DNA of 6,960 bases from Gp6-AA40 sp050742535 (GTDB lineage: Bacteria; Acidobacteriota; Vicinamibacteria; Vicinamibacterales; UBA2999), in NCBI GenBank assembly GCA_050742535.1, contig JBOGIQ010000324.1:1-6960 (forward strand), in the 5' to 3' direction. Under the pieces are notes generated by a model. It ran no database searches. It was not told the origin of the DNA and saw nothing but the letters and a program-made list of their open reading frames with translations. Position numbers and translations under genes: made by a program. Shown here in pieces: positions 1-5,246 of this stretch; position 1 is the stretch's first letter, and each line of letters opens with the position of its first letter.

Positions 1-55
1 GCTGCTCGTCGCCGAGCACGGCTACGCCGCCGCAACCGCCGGAGTGACACGATGA
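1..55 (+). CDS. 3' end of an unidentified upstream gene (partial)
   Basis: Reading from base 2, an open frame encodes LLVAEHGYAAATAGVTR and stops at TGA 53-55. That stop shares four bases (ATGA) with the start codon of the TonB receptor gene at 52. Such overlaps are typical of translationally coupled genes in one operon, so this is probably the tail of a real upstream CDS, perhaps an enzyme acting on the compound imported by the receptor and transporter. Only 17 residues are visible, so the family cannot be named. Confidence 0.5.
   Translation, partial: LLVAEHGYAAATAGVTR
41..44 (+). promoter_or_regulatory. Shine-Dalgarno site of the TonB receptor gene
   Basis: GGAG lies seven bases before ATG 52, within the end of the upstream reading frame. 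It supports ATG 52 as the start and translation coupled to the preceding gene. Confidence 0.6.
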
Positions 56-3000
56 AGAACCGATGCGCCGCCTGGTGCGCTGTGCTGATCTGGATGGCGA
101 CAGCCACCGTACTCGTTGCGCAGGATCCGACGGGAGCTATCGAAGGGACGGTGACCGACCCGTCCGGCGCTGTGATTGCCAGCGCCCGGGTGACGGTCCG
201 CCAGCTCGATACGGGCCTCACGCGCGAGACGACATCTGCGGGCAACGGACAGTACCGTGTCGTCGGCCTGCCCGTCGGCCCGTACAGCGTCGTCGTGGAA
301 GCGCCGAAGCTGGCCACCGCCGTGCGGGAGCCGGTCAGCGTCAGCGTCAATCAGACGGTGCGGCTGAACGTCGAGCTGGGACTTTCGGCTGTCGCGGAGC
401 GCGTCACCGTGACGGGCAGTGAGCAGCTGGTGGACTCGGCGACCACCGCCCTCGGCCGCGTCGTGACCGGCCGCGAGCTGGTGGACCTGCCGCTCAATGG
501 CCGGAACTTCACGCAGCTCGGCCTGCTGCAGACCGGTGTCGCGCCGTTGACAGCCGGCGTCGCGACCGCCGGTGGCAGCCTGCGTCAGGGGCAGTCATAC
601 GCTGTCAATGGGATGCGCCCCGAGCAGAACCTCTACCTGCTCGACGGCGCACAGAACATCAACCGTATGGACGGCGGTTATGCGTTGAAGATCCCCGTGG
701 ACGTCGTCGCGGAGTTCCGGATTCTGACGCAGGGCGCGCCTGCGGAGTTCGGTGGCACAGCCGGTGCGACGACGAGCATCGTCACGCGATCCGGCACCAA
801 CCGGCTGAGCGGCAGTTTGTACGAGTTTGTGCGGAACGACGCGTTCGACGGTCGCAACTTCTTTTCGGCGCAGGTCGAGCCGCTCAAGCAGCATCAGTTC
901 GGGACGACGCTTGGTGGCCCGCTGCGGCGCGATCGGACGTTCTTCTTCGGCTACTACGAAGGTTTCCGCAACACGCAAGGCATCACGACCAGCGCCACGG
1001 TGCCGACGCAGGCCGAGCGCGACGGTGATTTTTCGGGCATGGCCGGGCCACTGCTGAACATCGCCGCCGGCGGCGTGCCGTTCCAGGGCAACAGGCTGCC
1101 GCCCGGGGCGATCAATCCGGTGGCGCGCAACGTGCTCGCCATGTATCCGCTCGGCAACGTCTCGCCGTCGATTTACCGCGAGACCCTCATCTCGCAGAAC
1201 GAGTACGACCAGGCCGGCGCCCGCATCGATCTGGCGCTGTCGAACCGCGATCAGCTCTTTGGCCGGTACTCGTATTCCGGCGGCAACAACAGCAACCCCG
1301 TGTCGGTGCGTGGCAGCGACGCCCCCGGCTTTCCGACGCGCGACGACTTCGGGACGCATTCCTTGACCGTGTCGGGTACCCGGATCCTCTCGCCGGCGCT
1401 GACCCACACCATGCGCGCCAATTACCTGCGCCACAAATTCTTCTTCGATCAGCGGCTGAACCGGACGCCGCCAAGCGCGCTGGGCTTTGGCTACGAACCG
1501 GTCCACGAGATCGGTCAAGGCCCTCCGTTCTTCAACATCAGCGGGTACACGCCGATCGGCGGCGCCATTACCGGCCCGCGCAACACGACGCAGGACACCT
1601 TCGAACTGCAGGACAGCGTGACGTGGGCGCGCGGCGCCCACCTGTTCAAGTTCGGCGGCGAGTACCTGCGGACGAACATCGACATGTTCCAGGGCATCGC
1701 GCCGAACGCGTTCTTCGTGTTCTCGTCCACGTTTCCGACGAACCACGTGGTGGCCAACGTGCTGCTCGGCGCGCCGGTGGTCTTCTACCAGGGCTTCGGC
1801 GATTTCTCGCGCGAGGTGCTTGCGCAGGGTGCCGGCCTGTATGCGCAGGATGAATGGCGTCTGGCCGATACCGTTACCCTCAACGTCGGCCTGCGCTACG
1901 AGCGGATCAATCCGCTGACCGAAGCGGAGGATCGCCTCAACGCGTTCGTGCCTGGTGTGCAGTCGGTGGTGCGGCCGGACGCGCCGCGTGGTCTGGTGTT
2001 TCCCGGGGACCCCGGCGTCGGCAAGGGGATCGCGCACAGCGCCGATGCGTTCATGCCCAGGGTGGGCGCGGCGTGGGATCCCGCTGGCGACGGCAGGTGG
2101 GTAATCCGATCCAGCTATGGCCTCTTCTACGATCAGTTCCAGAACGGCGCGGGGACGGCGTCGCAGGTCGCGATCAGTGCCATTCCGGCGGCCCAGTTCG
2201 TCCAGTTCAGCGGCGCCGGCCTGAACTTCCAGAATCCGTATGCGAACCGGCCGCCGATCCTGCCGGACAGTTTTGTGCGCCCTTCCACGGTGTTCGCGAT
2301 GGACGTCAACAACAAGCCGCCGTACTTCCATCACTGGAACGCGGGCGTTCAGCGCGCGCTGTTCGACCGCTATGTTGTCGAGGCACGCTACGTTGGCGCC
2401 GCCGGCCGTCGCCTGCCGCGAAACGTCGAGGCCAACCCCGCGGTGTACGGTCCGGGCGCGACGGCGCAGAACGCCGATCGGCGCCGCATCTACGCCAACT
2501 GCCCGGCCGACGGGAGCCCCTGTGATTTTTCAACCGTGGCGATGATTACGAACATCGCGCGTGCGTCGTATCAGGCGCTGCAGACGAGCGTGTCGCGCCG
2601 CTATTCAACCGGTGTCGGGTTCAACCTGTCGTACTGGTATTCCCGCACCAACGATCACCTGTCGGCGATGAACCTCTCCGGCGCGGCAGCGAAACCGCTG
2701 GCGGGTGAAAACGATCTCGCGCAGAACCCGTTCGACCTCGAGGCGGAATGGGGACCCGCGCTGTTCGACGCGCGGCACCGCTTCGTGGCGAGCGGCAGCT
2801 GGATTCTCCCGACGCCGTCCGCTGCCTCGCCGCTCGTTCGCGCGCTGCTCGGTGGCTGGCAGTTCAATGCAATCGGTACCGTCACGTCTGGAACACCGTT
2901 CACCGTGTCCGATTCGGCGAACGTCTCGCTGCAGGCCAACAGCCCGCCGATTTCGGGGTTTGCGGCCAGCCGTCCCAATGTCATCGGCGATCCGAACGGC

Positions 3001-3318
3001 GGTCCGCACACCGTGGACGAGTGGATGAGCCGCTCGGCGTTCGAGCGCCTGAACATCCAGACGCAGGCGGGCCAGTTCGGCAACGCCGGGCGGAACATCG
3101 TCCGCGCGCCGGGCTACGGCAATCTGGACGTATCGCTGGTGCGGGACGTCGCCCTGCCGCGCGGCACCCGGCTGCAGTTGCGCGCCGAGGCGTTTAATGT
3201 GACAAACCACGTCAACCTCGGGCTGCCGGTCGCCGACCTCAACTCTCCGAACTTCGGCCGCATCTTCTCCGCTGCGCCGCCGCGGCTGATGCAGTTCGGT
3301 GCGAAGTTGATCTTCTAG
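52..3318 (+). CDS. TonB-dependent receptor, Oar-like, with N-terminal carboxypeptidase-regulatory-like domain
   Basis: An outer-membrane beta-barrel receptor of 1088 residues, expected to import a substrate using energy from TonB/ExbBD. A signal peptide covers residues 1-23, with likely cleavage at VLVA|QDP. A carboxypeptidase-regulatory-like domain follows at about 27-110 (GAIEGTVTDPSGAVI, then GQYRVVGLPVGPYSV). A TonB-box-like ERVTVTGS is at 116-123. The plug spans about 125-245 and contains LPLNGRNF, YAVNGMRPEQNLYLLDG and TSIVTRSGTN. The barrel fills the rest and ends in Phe (MQFGAKLIF), as outer-membrane barrels usually do. Length and motifs fit the large receptors expanded in Acidobacteriota. 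The start is supported by a good ribosome site and by ATGA overlap with the preceding gene. The only cysteines in the mature chain are C817 and C824, probably a disulfide in a surface loop. The MFS gene four bases downstream suggests an uptake operon. The substrate cannot be read from sequence. Confidence 0.93.
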   Translation: MKNRCAAWCAVLIWMATATVLVAQDPTGAIEGTVTDPSGAVIASARVTVRQLDTGLTRETTSAGNGQYRVVGLPVGPYSVVVEAPKLATAVREPVSVSVNQTVRLNVELGLSAVAERVTVTGSEQLVDSATTALGRVVTGRELVDLPLNGRNFTQLGLLQTGVAPLTAGVATAGGSLRQGQSYAVNGMRPEQNLYLLDGAQNINRMDGGYALKIPVDVVAEFRILTQGAPAEFGGTAGATTSIVTRSGTNRLSGSLYEFVRNDAFDGRNFFSAQVEPLKQHQFGTTLGGPLRRDRTFFFGYYEGFRNTQGITTSATVPTQAERDGDFSGMAGPLLNIAAGGVPFQGNRLPPGAINPVARNVLAMYPLGNVSPSIYRETLISQNEYDQAGARIDLALSNRDQLFGRYSYSGGNNSNPVSVRGSDAPGFPTRDDFGTHSLTVSGTRILSPALTHTMRANYLRHKFFFDQRLNRTPPSALGFGYEPVHEIGQGPPFFNISGYTPIGGAITGPRNTTQDTFELQDSVTWARGAHLFKFGGEYLRTNIDMFQGIAPNAFFVFSSTFPTNHVVANVLLGAPVVFYQGFGDFSREVLAQGAGLYAQDEWRLADTVTLNVGLRYERINPLTEAEDRLNAFVPGVQSVVRPDAPRGLVFPGDPGVGKGIAHSADAFMPRVGAAWDPAGDGRWVIRSSYGLFYDQFQNGAGTASQVAISAIPAAQFVQFSGAGLNFQNPYANRPPILPDSFVRPSTVFAMDVNNKPPYFHHWNAGVQRALFDRYVVEARYVGAAGRRLPRNVEANPAVYGPGATAQNADRRRIYANCPADGSPCDFSTVAMITNIARASYQALQTSVSRRYSTGVGFNLSYWYSRTNDHLSAMNLSGAAAKPLAGENDLAQNPFDLEAEWGPALFDARHRFVASGSWILPTPSAASPLVRALLGGWQFNAIGTVTSGTPFTVSDSANVSLQANSPPISGFAASRPNVIGDPNGGPHTVDEWMSRSAFERLNIQTQAGQFGNAGRNIVRAPGYGNLDVSLVRDVALPRGTRLQLRAEAFNVTNHVNLGLPVADLNSPNFGRIFSAAPPRLMQFGAKLIF

Positions 3319-3322
3319 GCGC

Positions 3323-4355
3323 ATGACGGCCGCCGAGGGAAACCCGCGCTACGAGGGCTGGCGCGTGGCTGCCGCCTCCGCGGCCGGCGTATTCGTCAGC
3401 TTTGCCTCGCTGCTCGTCTACACCTTCGGCATCTTCCTCAAGCCGTGGACGGAGGAGTTCGGCTGGTCGCGCGAGTCGGTATCGGCCGCCTTCGGCATCG
3501 CCGCCATGACAGTGGCGGTCTGTTCTCCGCCGCTCGGCTATCTGCTCGATCGCGTCAGCCCGACGCGCGTGATCGTGCCGTGCGTGTGCATTTTCGGCCT
3601 CGCCTTTGCCTCCCTGTCGCTGCTGACGTCCAGCGTCTGGCACCTGTACGCCGTCTTCTTCGTCCTTGGGATCGTCGGGAACGGAACGGCACAGATGGCG
3701 TATTCACATCGCGCGCTACGGATGGCGGCAGGCGTGCGTGATCCTCGGCGCCCTGGTGCTTCTCATCGGGCCACCGGCGGCCGCTCGTTTCGTCCGCCAG
3801 CGGCCGCAGACGAACCATGCGGAAGCGCCAGCCGAGGGTGCGACGCTCAGCGAGGGGCTTCGCTCGCGCGTGTTCTGGATTCTGGTCGCGGTCCTGTTTG
3901 GCAGCTCGATCGCCCAGAACGGGGCAATTACCCACCTTGCCGCACTGCTGACCGATCGTGGCGTGACTGCCCAGGACGCCGCCCTCGCAGTATCGGCGAT
4001 GGCCGCCGCCGGCACGTTCCTGCTGGCGACCGCCGACTCCATCGTGCTCGGCGTGTTTGCCGCAGCCCTGATCGGCGGCGGCATGGGCGGAGAAGCCGAC
4101 GTCACGCCGTACCTCCTCTCGCGCTATTTCGGCCTGCGCGCCTTCTCGGCACTTTACGGGCTCACATGGACCGCTTATGCGATCGCCGGAGCGATAGGTC
4201 CGATCCTCATGGGGCGGGCGTTCGATGTGGCAGGTTCCTACGGCACGCTGCTTCCCGCGCTCGCCGGCGGCATCGTGGCCGTGGCGATGCTGTTGCTGTT
4301 CCTGCCGCGCTACGAGCCGCGCAACGACCGGCTGTCGGCGGCGCAGCCGGTCTGA
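3323..4355 (+). pseudogene. MFS transporter (monocarboxylate/oxalate-formate type), disrupted by an out-of-frame and an in-frame deletion
   Basis: Inner-membrane transporter of the major facilitator superfamily. The first part (3323 to about 3706, about 128 residues) has four helices and the helix 2-3 loop signature GYLLDRVSPTR at residues 72-82. The part from about 3708 to the stop at 4353-4355 is in another frame. It begins IARYGWRQACVILGAL, the normal start of the helix 6 region, and ends after about five helices. Joined, the pieces give about 344 residues and nine helices, against roughly 400-430 residues and twelve helices usual for the family. The text normally between 'AYS' and 'RYGWRQA' (cytosolic loop and helix 5) is missing. 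A second gap at about 4000-4013 joins ALAVSAMAA directly to GTFLLATADS and omits the second-half GxxxDR loop. The start at ATG 3323 lies four bases after the receptor stop and has no strong ribosome site. Both gaps are judged from memory of the family, without an alignment. The gene is either a decayed transporter or a sequencing/assembly error. Confidence 0.8.
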
Positions 4356-4603
4356 CGCCGAAGGCGTGCAGGCTTATTGATTGCGGCGCGCAGACACGCC
4401 CGCGCAAAGTCGTAAAACCCGCACCCGAGCACGATGGCAACCGGCGGCACGACGAGCACCATCACCGCGTGGACGGCGAAGCGTGCACCCGCGGACGCGG
4501 CGCCGTTGGCGAGCGGCAGTGCGAGGGTCACCGCGTAATAGGCGGCAAGCGGCACCGCCGCGTGCCGGAGTGCGGCGGCGACGCGTACGGGCGGTCCGAT
4601 CAC
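4310..4603 (-). CDS. Small two-helix membrane protein, third gene of the exosortase unit
   Basis: A 97-residue protein of no family I recognise. It starts at GTG 4603-4601, whose last two bases are part of the exosortase TGA stop (GTGA overlap). GGAG at 4613-4610 is a well-placed ribosome site, so GTG is the preferred start and no ATG competes. Two hydrophobic segments are visible at about residues 12-34 (VPLAAYYAVTLALPLA) and 43-62 (AVHAVMVLVVPPVAIVLG), followed by an Arg/Lys-rich tail from about 68 that is probably cytosolic. Tight coupling to the exosortase suggests a partner in the same sorting or display process, which is an inference from context only. The last 15 codons overlap the 3' end of the convergent MFS gene, so the tail may be an unconserved extension. 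Confidence 0.7.
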   Translation of the reverse strand: MIGPPVRVAAALRHAAVPLAAYYAVTLALPLANGAASAGARFAVHAVMVLVVPPVAIVLGCGFYDFARACLRAAINKPARLRRQTGCAADSRSLRGS

Positions 4604-5136
4604 CGTCCGCTCCAGAGGATGGCACGGCGATCGAGGCGCTGCGCGGCCTCGTACAGCAGCATCAGGCCGCCGAAGTACACGAGGATGCCCTCCAGGCGAT
4701 GAAGTGAAGCGCTCGAGATCGACAGCCCGACGGGATGAGCCGCCAGCCACATTGCCATCGCGATCCGCACAGCGTTGACCACGACCGCCGCCGCAAAGCC
4801 GGCCAGCAGGCTCACACCGAGCACGCTGCTCCCCGAGACGACCGACCGCACGCGATGGAACAACGTGAACACCAGCATGCCAAACGCGGCGAGCATGAAG
4901 TTGACGCCCGCGCACGACTTCTCGATCAGAAACAGCCGTTCGCGCGAAAGATACCCTTCGCCCGGCTGCAGCGTGAACACCGAGCCGGTCATGGCACCGG
5001 CCAGCTGCGCCGTCGGCGTCAGGATCCACTGCAGATCGTCGGCACGCGCGTCCGAGTAGTGCTGCTTCAGTGCCCAGGCGATGAGCAACGCTCCTGCCGC
5101 AGCCGCGAGTCGTGTCTTCACCGCGTGTGTCTTCAT
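4600..5136 (-). CDS. xrtK: Exosortase, exosortase K type
   Basis: A 178-residue integral-membrane protein-sorting enzyme of the exosortase/archaeosortase superfamily. These proteins recognise a short C-terminal motif plus helix plus basic tail on surface proteins and process it at the inner membrane. The invariant residues are present: Cys75 in EKSCAGVNFM, Arg124 in NAVRIA and His146 in LHRLEGILVYF. Other characteristic text is DDLQWILTPT (33-42) and GEGYLSRERLF (59-69). Hydrophobic segments lie at about 9-23, 76-92, 103-131 and 149-163. The short length, with no C-terminal extension domain, and the wording around the Cys and His match my memory of exosortase K. ATG 5136 overlaps the TGA of the VIT/VWA gene (ATGA); no clear ribosome site precedes it, which fits translation coupled to the upstream gene. 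In-frame upstream codons read as low-hydrophobicity shadow text and were excluded. The superfamily call is very secure; the K subtype somewhat less so. Confidence 0.88.
   Translation of the reverse strand: MKTHAVKTRLAAAAGALLIAWALKQHYSDARADDLQWILTPTAQLAGAMTGSVFTLQPGEGYLSRERLFLIEKSCAGVNFMLAAFGMLVFTLFHRVRSVVSGSSVLGVSLLAGFAAAVVVNAVRIAMAMWLAAHPVGLSISSASLHRLEGILVYFGGLMLLYEAAQRLDRRAILWSGR
4610..4613 (-). promoter_or_regulatory. Shine-Dalgarno site deciding the GTG start of the small membrane protein
   Basis: GGAG on the minus strand lies within the last codons of the exosortase gene, six bases before the GTG at 4603. Together with the GTGA overlap it supports a real third gene and chooses its start. 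Confidence 0.55.
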
Positions 5137-5246
5137 GACGCCACTACACAGCGCCTGTTCATGCGACGCCGCACGCGCAGGCTGACGCACGCGAGCAGCA
5201 TCGCGACGATCGCCGCGAGCCACACAACGTCAGGTTCGGAACCGTT
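5133..5246 (-). other. C-terminal protein-sorting signal (Ser-Glu-Pro / helix / Arg-rich) of the VIT/VWA protein
   Basis: The last 37 residues have the three-part layout of exosortase substrates. A short motif NGSEPD (SEP encoded at 5240-5232) is followed by the hydrophobic helix VVWLAAIVAMLLACVSL and then the basic stretch RVRRRMNRR. The Ser-Glu-Pro core resembles the Met-Ser-Glu-Pro (MSEP-CTERM) motif that I recall being paired with exosortase K, and is close to the general PEP-CTERM form. Processing near the SEP motif is inferred from family behaviour. Confidence 0.75.

Noticed and set aside
595..2334. 579-residue open frame on the minus strand inside the TonB receptor gene
   Set aside because: It is Arg/Val/Glu-rich text with no recognisable domain, opposite a clearly real receptor. 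Long antisense frames are common in GC-rich codon-biased genes.
2605..3324. 239-residue minus-strand frame antisense to the receptor's 3' end
   Set aside because: Arg-rich shadow with no motif, signal or neighbour support.
3666..3710. Independent start for the second MFS fragment at ATG 3666
   Set aside because: The first 14 residues (MGSSGTERHRWRIH) are out-of-frame shadow of the first half. Homology begins only at the junction, so this is not a separate gene.
3695..3715. Programmed ribosomal frameshift in the MFS gene
   Set aside because: There is no slippery heptamer, and a frameshift would not account for the missing helix 5 region.
4355..4367. Short inverted repeat ACGCC-GAA-GGCGT just after the MFS stop, considered as a terminator
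   Set aside because: The stem is only five pairs, no T-run follows, and it lies inside the small membrane protein gene.
3708..4702. Continuation of the first MFS frame past the junction to a stop at 4702
   Set aside because: After the junction the text becomes Arg/Pro-rich with no membrane segments, while the family text continues in another frame. It is therefore not a genuine C-terminal domain.
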